Source of the DNA: Nocardioides nitrophenolicus
GTDB taxonomy: Bacteria > Actinomycetota > Actinomycetes > Propionibacteriales > Nocardioidaceae
DNA: 64,000 nucleotides
NCBI RefSeq assembly: GCF_016907515.1
Contig: NZ_JAFBBY010000001.1
Coordinates: 434,001-498,000 of the forward strand
Reading direction: 5' to 3'
Shown piece after piece: positions 10,464 through 18,820 of the stretch. A program made the translations under genes and the position numbers. Under the pieces are notes generated by a model. That model ran no database searches, had not been told where the DNA came from, and saw only the letters and a program-made list of their open reading frames with translations. Each line of letters begins with the position of its first letter. Positions within the stretch are counted from its first letter, which is position 1.

Positions 10464-10520
10464 CGTATCTGACGAACGGGCTGCGAAACGGCCTCGGCGA
10501 CGACCCGTTCGTCAGATACG
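10464..10520. repeat. 17-bp perfect inverted repeat at a convergent junction
   Basis: The arm CGTATCTGACGAACGGG (10464-10480) and its exact complement (10504-10520) flank a 23-nt loop. The element lies between the convergent epimerase and pxpA stop codons and ends 4 nt before the pxpA stop. It could form a strong hairpin on either transcript, but there is no T-run. A bidirectional terminator or a small mobile palindrome are both possible. Confidence 0.7.
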
Positions 10521-10524
10521 ACGC

Positions 10525-11259
10525 TCACCCGGCGGCGAACGCCCCCACCGGGAGCCCGGCCTGCTCGAGCGCGCCACGCACCGCCGCGGCCAGCTCGGGC
10601 GCGCCGGGCGAGTCGCCGTGCACGCACAGCGACCGTACGTCGCCCGAGCGGGCCAGCTCGACCGCCTGGGCCGCGACGGCGACCGGGTCGGTGAGCACGG
10701 CGCCGGGAGCGCTCCGGGGCACCAGTCCCCCGTCGGGCAGGTAGGCCCGGTCGGCGAAGCCCTCGCCGACCGCCTCCAGCCCGGCCTCGCCGACCGCCGC
10801 GAGGAACGCCGAGCCGGCCAGGCCGAGCACCGGCAGCCCGCCGTAGGCGCGCACCGCGTCGACGACCGCCTGCGCCTGCTCGGGATGCCGGGAGACGGCG
10901 TGGTAGAGCGCGCCGTGCGGCTTGACGTAGGCGACCCGGCCGCCCGCCGCGCGCGCGATCCCGTCGAGGGCGCCGAGCTGGTAGAGCACGTCGGCGGCCA
11001 GCTCGTCGGCCGGTACGTCGACGTACCGGCGCCCGAAGCCGGCCAGGTCGCGATAGCCGACCTGGGCGCCGATGGTGACGCCCAGCGACACCGCGAGCGA
11101 GCAGGTGCGCCGCAGCGTGAGCGGGTCGCCGGCGTGGAAGCCGCACGCGACGTTGGCGCTGGTGAGGTGCGGGAGCAGCGCGTCGTCGTCGCCGAGGCGC
11201 CAGCGCCCGAAGGACTCCCCGACGTCGGCATTGAGATCGACGACCCCCGACGTGGACAT
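10525..11259 (-). CDS. pxpA: LamB/YcsF family protein, 5-oxoprolinase subunit A-like
   Basis: A 244-residue member of the LamB/YcsF family. PxpA works with PxpB and PxpC to hydrolyse 5-oxoproline to glutamate using ATP. Family signatures are clear: [13 protein letters not shown] at the start, [12 protein letters not shown] (metal His), [25 protein letters not shown] and the late CVHGDSP. I chose ATG 11259 ([12 protein letters not shown]) because the family starts right at this strand; in-frame ATGs at 11280 and 11298 would add tails not typical of the family. No pxpB or pxpC gene is visible here, so the subunit is an orphan in this window. Confidence 0.85.
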   Translation of the reverse strand: MSTSGVVDLNADVGESFGRWRLGDDDALLPHLTSANVACGFHAGDPLTLRRTCSLAVSLGVTIGAQVGYRDLAGFGRRYVDVPADELAADVLYQLGALDGIARAAGGRVAYVKPHGALYHAVSRHPEQAQAVVDAVRAYGGLPVLGLAGSAFLAAVGEAGLEAVGEGFADRAYLPDGGLVPRSAPGAVLTDPVAVAAQAVELARSGDVRSLCVHGDSPGAPELAAAVRGALEQAGLPVGAFAAG

Positions 11260-11384
11260 CGAACCCGGATGCAACGTCATGGCCCTATCGTGGCTCATCG
11301 ACGCGCCGCCGAGCCCAGGACGGTGCGGTCGCCGCGGACCACGCTCTCGATGAGACGCGTGTCACGAACCCGCCACCGAGAGAT

Positions 11385-11396
11385 TACCGGCGGGTA
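11385..11396. promoter_or_regulatory. TACC-N4-GGTA dyad upstream of ccr
   Basis: TACCGGCGGGTA is a perfect 4-bp-arm dyad, 77-88 nt upstream of the ccr GTG. It overlaps a plausible -10 hexamer (TATCTT, 11395-11400). In the direction of the gene it reads TTACCGGCGGGTAT, close to the versions at 20025 and 25357. Confidence 0.55.
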
Positions 11397-11472
11397 TCTT
11401 CGCGGCGGCCTTAGGTGCCACCCAGTCCCGCTGGGCCGACTGGCTCGCGACGATTCCCAGGAGACGACGACC

Positions 11473-12810
11473 GTGCAGCACATCCTCGACGCCATCCAGG
11501 CGGAGGCCTCCGCGGAGGACTTCGCCAACCTCGACCTTCCCGAGTCCTACCGGGCCGTCACCGTCCACAAGGACGAGGTCGACATGTTCGAGGGCATCGC
11601 CTCTCGCGACAAGGACCCCCGCAAGTCCCTGCACGTCGACCAGGTCGCCCTCCCCGAGCTCGGCCCCGGCGAGGCCTTCGTCGCGGTGATGGCCTCGGCG
11701 ATCAACTACAACACGGTGTGGACCTCGATCTTCGAGCCGGTCTCCACCTTCGGCTTCCTCGAGCGCTACGGCCGCGAGTCCGAGCTCGGCGCGCGCCACA
11801 ACCTCGACTACCACATCGTCGGCTCCGACCTGTCCGGCGTCGTGCTGGCCGTGGGCGCGGGCGTGACCAAGTGGAAGCCCGGCGACCGGGTCGTGGCCCA
11901 CTGCCTGTCCGTCGAGCTCGAGGCGCCCGACGGCCACAACGACACGATGATGGACCCCTCCCAGCGGATCTGGGGCTTCGAGACCAACTTCGGCGGCCTC
12001 GCCGACGTCGCGATGGTCAAGGCCAACCAGCTGATGCCGAAGCCCGAGCACCTCACCTGGGAGGAGGCCGCCTCCCCCGGCCTGGTCAACTGCACGGCGT
12101 ACCGCCAGCTCGTCTCCGCCAACGGCGGCAACATGAAGCAGGGCGACAACGTCCTCATCTGGGGCGCGTCCGGCGGCCTCGGCGGCTTCGCGACCCAGTA
12201 CGCCCTCAACGGCGGCGCCAACCCGATCTGCGTGGTCTCCAACGAGGAGAAGGCCCAGATCGTGCGCAACATGGGCGCCGAGATGGTGATCAACCGCTCC
12301 GAGCTCGCGCCGAAGTTCTGGAACGAGGAGGGCACCCAGCAGAACCCCAAGGAGTGGCAGCGCTTCGGCAAGGCGATCCGCGAGCTCACCGGCGGCGAGG
12401 ACATCGACATCGTCTTCGAGCACCCGGGCCGCGAGACCTTCGGCGCCTCCGTCTACGTCACCCGCAAGGGCGGCACCATCACCACCTGCGCGTCGACCTC
12501 GGGCTACATGCACGAGTACGACAACCGCTACCTGTGGATGAACCTCAAGAAGATCATCTCCAGCCACTTCGCCAACTACCGCGAGTCGTGGGAGGCCAAC
12601 CGCCTCATCGCGCAGGGCAAGATCCACCCCACCCTGTCGCGCACCTACAAGCTCGAGGACACCGGCCAGGCCGCGCTCGACGTGCACCACAACAAGCACC
12701 AGGGCAAGGTCGGCGTGCTGTGCCTCTCCCCCGAGGAGGGTCTCGGCGTCAAGAACGAGGAGCTGCGCGAGAAGCACCTCGACAAGATCAACCTGTTCCG
12801 CGGGATCTGA
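11473..12810 (+). CDS. ccr: Crotonyl-CoA carboxylase/reductase
   Basis: NADPH-dependent reductive carboxylation of crotonyl-CoA to ethylmalonyl-CoA, the signature step of the ethylmalonyl-CoA pathway and a source of polyketide extender units. The 445 residues match the family length. An MDR fold is evident, with NADPH motif WGASGGLGG near residue 230. Residues corresponding to the CO2-holding pocket described for the Kitasatospora enzyme appear conserved: Asn80 (NYNTVW), Phe169-Glu170 (GFETNF) and His365 (SSHFANYRE). GTG 11473 is preceded by AGGAG at 11459-11463. A strong hairpin follows at 12835-12872, so it is probably monocistronic. Confidence 0.96.
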   Translation: MQHILDAIQAEASAEDFANLDLPESYRAVTVHKDEVDMFEGIASRDKDPRKSLHVDQVALPELGPGEAFVAVMASAINYNTVWTSIFEPVSTFGFLERYGRESELGARHNLDYHIVGSDLSGVVLAVGAGVTKWKPGDRVVAHCLSVELEAPDGHNDTMMDPSQRIWGFETNFGGLADVAMVKANQLMPKPEHLTWEEAASPGLVNCTAYRQLVSANGGNMKQGDNVLIWGASGGLGGFATQYALNGGANPICVVSNEEKAQIVRNMGAEMVINRSELAPKFWNEEGTQQNPKEWQRFGKAIRELTGGEDIDIVFEHPGRETFGASVYVTRKGGTITTCASTSGYMHEYDNRYLWMNLKKIISSHFANYRESWEANRLIAQGKIHPTLSRTYKLEDTGQAALDVHHNKHQGKVGVLCLSPEEGLGVKNEELREKHLDKINLFRGI

Positions 12811-12834
12811 GCTCCCTCAGCCTGCGGTACGACG

Positions 12835-12872
12835 ACCGGGCGGGTCCGCGCGCGAGCGCGGGCCCGCCCGGT
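12835..12872 (+). terminator. Stem-loop after ccr
   Basis: 17-nt arms (ACCGGGCGGGTCCGCGC and its complement with one G-T pair) close a GCGA tetraloop, 24 nt after the ccr stop. There is no U-tract, as is common for actinobacterial terminators. It separates ccr from the coiled-coil gene. Confidence 0.65.
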
Positions 12873-13007
12873 GGCGTCTGCGGGTGCGGATCCGCGCACG
12901 ACGCGGCGAGGCGGGGTGGGAATCGGTTGCGCCATCAGGGATCATGGGCGGGTTCGTGCACGCCATCCCCCCATGACCGCAGCGAGAGCCAGGGAGGCTC
13001 AGTTCCC

Positions 13008-14249
13008 ATGAGCGACGAGGGTCTGTCCATCTTCGACGACGAGCCCACCCCGACCGAGGAGCCCAGGACCGTGACCACCAAGGCCACCGACGACGAGCCG
13101 ACCCAGGTCATCCCGGCGGTGAAGACGGCCGAGACCCCGGCCGCGCCCCCGGCCACCCCCGCGGCCTCCCGGACCACGCCGACCCCACGACCCACCGCTC
13201 CGCCGGCAGCCGCGGCGCCTGCCGGGCGCCCGGTCGGGTTCGGCTCCCCCGCCACGACCGCGGGGCTGCCGATCGTCCGCAAGGGCGGCTACGACCGCGA
13301 CGCGGTCGACGCCCAGATCCGCCAGCTCGCCAGTGAGAAGGCCACGCTCGGCGCCAGCCTCTCGGAGTCCGAGCAGCGCGTCATCGACCTCGAGCAGGAG
13401 GTCGCCCGGCTGCGCTCCGAGCTCGCCGAGATCGACAACCCGTCGTACGCCGGGCTGGGTGGCCGGGCCAGCGCGATGCTCCGGCTCGCCGAGGAGGAGG
13501 CCGCCGAGATCCGCGCGACGGCCGAGTCCGACGCCGCCGAGATCCGCGACCAGGCGACCCGCGACGCCAAGGCGATCCGCGCCGAGGCCGCCCGCGAGGC
13601 CGACGACATGCGCGCGGTCCAGCTGCGTGAGCTCGAGGAGAACCGCACCCGGCTGCTCGCCGACGCCGAGCAGGAGCGCGCGCTGGCCCAGAGCGAGGCC
13701 GCCGACACCCTCGCCGCCGCCCGCCGCGAGTCCGACCAGCTCCGGCTCGCCACGCAGCAGGAGACCACCGAGCAGCGCGCCCAGGCCCAGCGCGAGGTCG
13801 AGCAGGCCCGGGCCGCCGTCGACCGCGAGGTCCAGGAGGCGCGGCGCGCCCTGGCCATGGAGAAGGAGCGGCTCGCCCGCGAGGCCACCGACCACCACAA
13901 CACCGCGGTCGCCGAGACCCGGCGCCTGGTCCAGGAGGCCGAGGAGCGCGCCAACGCCGCCGAGGCGCGGGCTGCCGAGGCGAGCAAGCAGGCCGCCGCC
14001 AACCGGGCGGCCGCGCAGACCGAGGCCGAGGGCGTGCTCACCCGCGCCCGCCGCGAGGCCGAGCAGGTCATCGCCTCGGCCCGCGCCCAGGCCGAGGCGA
14101 TCACCGCCAGCGGCGACGCCGAGCTGCAGCGCGAGATCGCGGCCAAGCGCGCCGAGCTCGACCGGCTGACCAAGCGCCGCGCGTCGATCACCGCCCAGCT
14201 GTCCTCGCTCGCCGACCTCGTCGCCGGCTTCGGCGAGGACGAGAGTTGA
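13008..14249 (+). CDS. Long coiled-coil protein, DivIVA/Scy/FilP-like
   Basis: A 413-residue protein. The first 85 residues are acidic then Pro/Ala/Thr-rich and probably disordered. Residues about 88-110 (GYDRDAVDAQIRQLASEK) resemble the DivIVA-type N-terminal segment. Nearly all of residues 100-395 are heptad-like Ala/Glu/Arg coiled coil with repeats of AEAxxEA. In Streptomyces the Scy and FilP coiled-coil proteins sit beside methylmalonyl-CoA epimerase and thiolase genes, as here, so a role in cell polarity or a cytoskeletal scaffold is a reasonable inference. ATG 13008 has GGGAGG at 12992-12997. Its stop overlaps the next gene as TTGA. Confidence 0.75.
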   Translation: MSDEGLSIFDDEPTPTEEPRTVTTKATDDEPTQVIPAVKTAETPAAPPATPAASRTTPTPRPTAPPAAAAPAGRPVGFGSPATTAGLPIVRKGGYDRDAVDAQIRQLASEKATLGASLSESEQRVIDLEQEVARLRSELAEIDNPSYAGLGGRASAMLRLAEEEAAEIRATAESDAAEIRDQATRDAKAIRAEAAREADDMRAVQLRELEENRTRLLADAEQERALAQSEAADTLAAARRESDQLRLATQQETTEQRAQAQREVEQARAAVDREVQEARRALAMEKERLAREATDHHNTAVAETRRLVQEAEERANAAEARAAEASKQAAANRAAAQTEAEGVLTRARREAEQVIASARAQAEAITASGDAELQREIAAKRAELDRLTKRRASITAQLSSLADLVAGFGEDES

Positions 14250-15394
14250 GCAGCGCCGCCGAGGGAGCCGCGGAGGCCGCCGACGGCGTCGCCGAGCACG
14301 CCGGGATCGACCCGGCGGCTCCGGTCGACGGCGACCCGGCGCCGTACGGCGAGCTCGGCAAGCCGTTCGACCGGCGCTCGCCCTTCTACTACGGCTTCGT
14401 CGGCGCCCTGGGCGCGCTGATCGCGTTCTGGCTGTTCCAGGCCGTCCTCGGCATCGGCTCGGTGCTGATGCTCGTGGTGGTGTCCTTCTTCCTGGCCGCG
14501 GGCCTCAACCCCGCGGTGACCTTCCTCGAGCGGCGCGGGCTGCGCCGCTCGTTCGCGGTGACGGTCGTGATCGTGCTGGCGCTCGGCACCGTCGCGCTCT
14601 TCCTGGTCGCGATCGTCCCGGTCATCACCGACCAGATCACCGCGATCACCAAGAACGCGCCCGGCTGGCTCGACGAGCTGCAGAAGAACAAGAAGATCCA
14701 GCAGCTCAACGACGAGTACGACATCATCGACAAGCTCCAGGCCAAGATCACCGACGAGAACTTCCTCTCGGCGCTGTTCGGCGGCGCGCTCGGCTTCGGC
14801 CTCAAGATCGTGTCGGCGCTGTTCAACCTGTTCGTGATCGTCGTGCTGACGCTCTACTTCCTCGCCTCGCTGCGCACGACCACCGGCGCGCTCTACAAGC
14901 TCGCCCCCGCCTCGCGCCGCGACCGGGTCGCCAAGCTCGGCGACAAGGTGATCGCCAACATCGGAGGCTACGTCTCGGGCGCCTTCCTGGTCGCGCTGTG
15001 CGCCGGCCTGAGCTCGCTGGTGTTCCTCTCGCTCACCCCGATCGGCGAGTACGCCGTCGCGCTGGCCTTCGTGGTCGCCGTCCTCGACGTGATCCCGATG
15101 ATCGGCGCCACCCTCGGCGCGGTCATCGTCTCGGCGATCGCGTTCGCGACCGACGTCAAGACCGGCATCGCCTGCGTGGTGTTCTACGTCGTCTACCAGC
15201 AGTTCGAGAACTACGTCGTCTACCCGCGGGTGATGAGCAAGTCCGTCGACCTGCCCGGCGCGGTCATCGTGATCGCCGCCCTGGTCGGCACCGCCCTGCT
15301 CGGCGTGGTCGGCGCGCTGCTCGCCATCCCGGTCGCGGCGGCGATCCTGCTGGTCGTGCGCGAGGTCGTGGTCAAGCAGCAGGACCTGCGCTGA
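14246..15394 (+). CDS. AI-2E family (TqsA/PerM-like) membrane transporter
   Basis: A 382-residue multi-pass membrane protein. After a hydrophilic N-terminus of about 45 residues come a pair of helices (GALGALIAFWLFQAVLG and LMLVVVSFFLAAGLNP), a soluble amphipathic middle, and then a run of helices. This is the AI-2E transporter layout. The family includes exporters of small solutes; the substrate here cannot be told. The TTG start at 14246 overlaps the previous stop (TTGA), so translation is probably coupled to the coiled-coil gene. The stop is the first base-triplet of the palindromic element that follows. Confidence 0.82.
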   Translation: MSSAAEGAAEAADGVAEHAGIDPAAPVDGDPAPYGELGKPFDRRSPFYYGFVGALGALIAFWLFQAVLGIGSVLMLVVVSFFLAAGLNPAVTFLERRGLRRSFAVTVVIVLALGTVALFLVAIVPVITDQITAITKNAPGWLDELQKNKKIQQLNDEYDIIDKLQAKITDENFLSALFGGALGFGLKIVSALFNLFVIVVLTLYFLASLRTTTGALYKLAPASRRDRVAKLGDKVIANIGGYVSGAFLVALCAGLSSLVFLSLTPIGEYAVALAFVVAVLDVIPMIGATLGAVIVSAIAFATDVKTGIACVVFYVVYQQFENYVVYPRVMSKSVDLPGAVIVIAALVGTALLGVVGALLAIPVAAAILLVVREVVVKQQDLR

Positions 15395-15555
15395 GCTTGG
15401 ATCCACCGATCTGCCGCGTCGCGAGCGTCACCAGATGGGTTGCGGTGGCAAGGCGCCCGGCGCGAAGGCAGCCTGGTGGGCTGTCGAGCGTCGGCAACGC
15501 AGCCAACGTGCCCATGTGGTGGCGCGCAGCAGCGGGAGATCGGTGGATCCAAGCT
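15394..15555. repeat. Palindromic element, copy A (19-bp arms, 124-nt core)
   Basis: The arm AGCTTGGATCCACCGATCT at 15394-15412 is exactly complementary to 15537-15555. It begins on the last base of the AI-2E stop codon and ends 5 nt before the convergent lipoprotein stop. The right half (15517-15551) is identical over 35 bp to 17976-18010 in copy B, so these are members of one repeat family. See the matching entry at 17943-18014. Confidence 0.85.
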
Positions 15556-15560
15556 GAGCC

Positions 15561-16406
15561 TCACCCCTGCGGACCGATGAGGTAGGTCAGGCTGGCGCGA
15601 GCCATCGGGCTCGCCCACGGCTCGACCGCCTCGTCGGTCAGCCGGCGGCGCTCGCCGTCGCCGGGATCGACCGTCCCGCACCCCAGGTCGAGCACGATCC
15701 GGCGGTCCGGCTCGCGCAGCTCGACCACCTCGCCGGCGAGCGGGCCGCAGCCCGGGTCGGCTGCCGTCCGCGGCGCACGCCGGGCGGCCGCCAGCACCGC
15801 CTCCGCCACGCCGGTCGCCACCCGCTCCGCGAACCCGAGCACCCGTTCCCCGCTCGCCGTGCGTCGATAGCCGCAGAGCTCGACCTCCCCCGCGGCCGGC
15901 GGCGCGTCCCCGCACCACCGCGCCGGCCGGGCCGAGCCCAGGATCCGGGACCGCAGGGCGGCGTCCGGGCTCGCCACGGTCAGCGTGGTGCCCTGGGCGG
16001 CGACGGTCTCCTGGACCAGGCCGCCCTCGTAGCGGACGACACCCGGCTCGAGGTCGGCGCCCAACCAGACGTAGGGCTGGGTGATCGGGAGCCCCGCCAG
16101 CCACGGGTAGACCGCGCACACGTCGGAGCGCGGCACCGGCCGCCCGACGCCCGCGACCGGTCCGCACACGGCCAGCGAGCCACCCAGCCGGGCCGGCGCC
16201 GCGCCGTACTCCCACGTGACTGGTACGTCGACGCTCAGCCCGGCCCAGGTCTCGGTGCGCCAGCCCGGCTGCTCGGCGCCTGGCGCGGGCCCGGTGCGCG
16301 GCTGCTCAGCTGGTGGCGGCCGGGTCGGGCTGCTGCACGAGGACGTCGTCGCCAGCGACACCACCAGCGACACCGCCAGCCACACCGTCCACCGTCTCGG
16401 GCTCAT
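15561..16406 (-). CDS. Putative exported or lipoprotein of unknown function
   Basis: A 281-residue protein with an N-terminal hydrophobic segment (WTVWLAVSLVVSLATTSSCSS). The Cys after TTSS could be a lipidation site, but the lipobox is weak (Ser-Ser before Cys). The mature part is rich in Gly, Ala and Arg with scattered Cys and no motif I recognise. The start at 16406 lies 101 bp inside the 3' end of the upstream EamA gene in another frame. No later start preserves the signal peptide, so either the overlap is real or the EamA tail is shorter in life. Function unknown. Confidence 0.6.
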   Translation of the reverse strand: MSPRRWTVWLAVSLVVSLATTSSCSSPTRPPPAEQPRTGPAPGAEQPGWRTETWAGLSVDVPVTWEYGAAPARLGGSLAVCGPVAGVGRPVPRSDVCAVYPWLAGLPITQPYVWLGADLEPGVVRYEGGLVQETVAAQGTTLTVASPDAALRSRILGSARPARWCGDAPPAAGEVELCGYRRTASGERVLGFAERVATGVAEAVLAAARRAPRTAADPGCGPLAGEVVELREPDRRIVLDLGCGTVDPGDGERRRLTDEAVEPWASPMARASLTYLIGPQG

Positions 16407-17364
16407 GGTCCACAGACGTGACGGGCAGCGGATCGGTTCCGACCACGACGCTGCGCTCGCCGATCTTGACCCCGATCACGCCGGCGAGGATGAGCGCGCC
16501 GCCGAGGAACTGCACCGGCGCCGGCAGCTGGTCGAGGAGCAGCCAGGCCCACACGACCGCGGCGACGACCTCGCTGAGCGCGACGAACGAGGCCAGCCGC
16601 GAGCCGAGGCGCCGGCTGGCCGCGATCCCGCTCGCGTAGGCGAGGGCGGCGGTCACCAGGCCGAGGAGCAGCAGCGCCACCCACGGCGCCACCTCGACGC
16701 CGGCGTACGCGACGTCGGCCGAGGAGCTCGCCATCGGCATCAGCCCGACCAGCCCGAGCAGCCCGAGCAGCACGCCGCCGACCACGAGTCCCCCGGCCGC
16801 CAGCGTGATCGGCGGGATCCCGCTGCGCTCGTCGGCGGAGATGACGAAGTACGTCGCCGCGCCCACCATCGCCGCGAGCGCCCAGGCGGCGCCCCGAAGG
16901 TCGACGTCGGCGCCGGCGAAGAGATCGAGGACGAGCACCAGCCCGAGCGCGGCCACGAGGGCGCCGGCCACGGTCAGGCGTCCGGGGCGCTGGCCGTGGA
17001 CCAGCCACATCCAGACGACGACCGCGGCGGGAGCGGTGTACTCGATGAGCAGCGCCGGACCGACCTCCATGGTGCGCACGGCGGAGAAGTAGCAGTACTG
17101 GGCGCCGGCGACCGCCAGGCCGCCGTAGAGGAGGACGGTGGGCGCGGCGCGGCGCAGCAGCCCCCAGCGACCGCGCAGCGCGACCAGGCCGAAGGGCAGG
17201 ACGGCGACGGCGCCGATCGCGATCCGGAGCAGCACGATGCTGCCCGCGGTCCAGCCGCTGTCGAGCAGCGGCCGGGCGAGGGCCCCCGAGAGCGCGAACG
17301 TGACCGCGGAGGTGAGCGCGAAGAGCAGCCCGACGCGGGAGCGGTCACGAGTCAACGTCGTCAT
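16306..17364 (-). CDS. EamA/DMT-superfamily transporter
   Basis: A 352-residue protein with ten predicted transmembrane helices arranged as two EamA repeats, each about 140 residues, typical of drug/metabolite exporters (RhaT/YdcZ class). Residues after about 305 form a hydrophilic tail with a small Gly/Val/Ala repeat (GVAGGVAGGVAGDD). The tail is encoded by the stretch that overlaps the start of the next gene. ATG 17364 lies inside a 15-bp palindrome at 17360-17374. It is divergent from a CGNR zinc-finger regulator 39 nt away, which may control it. Confidence 0.83.
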   Translation of the reverse strand: MTTLTRDRSRVGLLFALTSAVTFALSGALARPLLDSGWTAGSIVLLRIAIGAVAVLPFGLVALRGRWGLLRRAAPTVLLYGGLAVAGAQYCYFSAVRTMEVGPALLIEYTAPAAVVVWMWLVHGQRPGRLTVAGALVAALGLVLVLDLFAGADVDLRGAAWALAAMVGAATYFVISADERSGIPPITLAAGGLVVGGVLLGLLGLVGLMPMASSSADVAYAGVEVAPWVALLLLGLVTAALAYASGIAASRRLGSRLASFVALSEVVAAVVWAWLLLDQLPAPVQFLGGALILAGVIGVKIGERSVVVGTDPLPVTSVDHEPETVDGVAGGVAGGVAGDDVLVQQPDPAATS

Positions 17365-17374
17365 GACTCATGAC
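17360..17374. promoter_or_regulatory. 15-bp palindrome between EamA and CGNR genes
   Basis: GTCATGACTCATGAC has perfect 7-bp arms around one central base. It spans the EamA start codon and lies 18 nt upstream of the -10 hexamer inferred for the CGNR gene, so it is a candidate operator for that regulator. Confidence 0.4.
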
Positions 17375-17403
17375 AGTAGGCCGCCGTGCGGTAACCTGTC
17401 AAA

Positions 17404-17943
17404 GTGGTTTTCGCCCATGACACCTCGCTGTCCTTGCAGGCGGCGGTCGCCCTGGTCAACGGCAGCCTGGAGCCGGTGACGATCCGCACCCCCGACGACG
17501 TCGACGCCTTCTTCGCCGACCACGGCTACACCGGGCGCCACGACGGCGACCAGGCCGAGGTGGACGCCCTCCTCGCGATCGCGCCGCGGCTGCGCGAGCT
17601 GCTCACCGCCGGGCGCGACGAGGCCGCCACGATCGTGAACGCCATGCTGCGCGAGGCATCCGCGCTCCCCCAGCTGCGCCGCCACGACGGCCACGACTGG
17701 CACCTGCACGCCGTCGACAACCAGGCCCCGCTCGCCGAGCGGATCGTCGTCGAGACCGCGATGGCCATGATCGACGTGATCCGCGCCGACGAGATGTCAC
17801 GGCTGTCCGTGTGCGCCGACGCGACCTGCGAGGGCGTCGTGCTCGACCTGTCCCGCAACCGCTCCAAGCGGTTCTGCTCGGTCACCTGCGGCAACCGCAA
17901 CGCCGTGGCGGCCTACCGCGCTCGCCAGGCCGAGGAGGGCTGA
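17404..17943 (+). CDS. ABATE/CGNR zinc-finger domain regulator
   Basis: A 179-residue protein of the DUF1470 (ABATE) family: an N-terminal stress-sensing-type helical domain followed by a CGNR zinc finger at about residues 134-175 (CADATCEGVVLD, then KRFCSVTCGNRNAVAAYRAR). The domain pair is known in actinobacterial transcription regulators, though target genes are seldom established. There is no ribosome site before GTG 17404. A -10-like TAACCT ends 6 nt upstream, so the mRNA is probably leaderless. The stop codon is the left end of palindromic element B. Confidence 0.85.
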   Translation: MVFAHDTSLSLQAAVALVNGSLEPVTIRTPDDVDAFFADHGYTGRHDGDQAEVDALLAIAPRLRELLTAGRDEAATIVNAMLREASALPQLRRHDGHDWHLHAVDNQAPLAERIVVETAMAMIDVIRADEMSRLSVCADATCEGVVLDLSRNRSKRFCSVTCGNRNAVAAYRARQAEEG

Positions 17944-18014
17944 GCCTGGCTCCACCGATCTGCCGGGTGCCCAGCTGGTGGCGCGCAGCAGCGGGAGATC
18001 GGTGGATCCAGGCT
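17943..18014. repeat. Palindromic element, copy B (19-bp arms, 34-nt core)
   Basis: Arms 17943-17961 (AGCCTGGCTCCACCGATCT) and 17996-18014 are complementary with one mismatch. Like copy A it starts on the last base of one stop codon and ends just before the convergent stop (18023). It shares 35 identical bases with copy A but has a core 90 nt shorter. Confidence 0.85.
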
Positions 18015-18022
18015 GAGCCCGC

Positions 18023-18808
18023 TCAGTCGCCCAGGAAGCGCTGGAGGATCTCCAGGAACAGCTCGGGACGCTCGGAGTGCAGCCAGTGCCCGGTGTCCTT
18101 GAGGGTCACCTTGCGGTTGCGGGGGAACCAGCGATCCATCGCGCCGTCGTACGCCGGCTGGACATAGCTGGACCGGCCGCCGGCCAGCCACAGCACCGGC
18201 CCGTCGTACGGCGCCGCGCCGGCCAGCTCCGCCTCCGGCCAGCCGCTGATGGTCGCCAGGTCGCGGCCGAGCACCTCGAGGTTGGCCTGCCAGCTCCACC
18301 CGGCGGGGGCGGCCGGGTCGCGGCGCAGGTTCTGCAGCAGGAAGGAGCGCACCGTCGGGTCGGGCACGGCGGGCTCCAGCAGCCGCTCGGCGTCCTCCCG
18401 GCGCACCACCTGGGTCAGGTCCATCCCCCGCATCGCGGAGATGTAGCCGGGGAACTCCCGCCCCTCCGGATAGGCCACCGGCGAGATGTCGGCGACGCAG
18501 AGCCGCTCGACTCGCTCAGGATGCAGCAGGGCCAGCACCATGGCGACCTTGCCACCCAGGGAGTGGCCGACCAGCGCCACCGGCTCGTCGTCGGGGACGA
18601 CCTCGGCGACGAGCGCCGCGGTCTCGGCGAAGTCGAAGCGCTCGGGCCACGCGGAGCGACCGTGGTGGGGCAGGTCGACGAGGAGCACCCGGTGTCGCTC
18701 GGCGAGCTGCTTGGCGATGCCGGTCCAGTTCTTGCCCTGGCCGAACAGGCCGTGGAGAAAGACCACACGGCTCCCGGTCGCGCCGAGAGCCGTGTGATGA
18801 AGAGTCAC
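18023..18808 (-). CDS. Alpha/beta-fold hydrolase
   Basis: A 261-residue alpha/beta hydrolase with oxyanion segment VVFLHGLFGQGKNW, nucleophile elbow GHSLGG (Ser near residue 95) and a C-terminal His in DTGHWLHSERP. This layout resembles the YbfF/esterase group that acts on thioesters or small esters. The GTG start lies 12 nt after the hydroxyacyl-CoA dehydrogenase stop, so the two are probably co-transcribed and the substrate may be an acyl-CoA or acyl ester (inference). Confidence 0.85.
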   Translation of the reverse strand: MTLHHTALGATGSRVVFLHGLFGQGKNWTGIAKQLAERHRVLLVDLPHHGRSAWPERFDFAETAALVAEVVPDDEPVALVGHSLGGKVAMVLALLHPERVERLCVADISPVAYPEGREFPGYISAMRGMDLTQVVRREDAERLLEPAVPDPTVRSFLLQNLRRDPAAPAGWSWQANLEVLGRDLATISGWPEAELAGAAPYDGPVLWLAGGRSSYVQPAYDGAMDRWFPRNRKVTLKDTGHWLHSERPELFLEILQRFLGD

Positions 18809-18820
18809 GCAGTCATTGTG

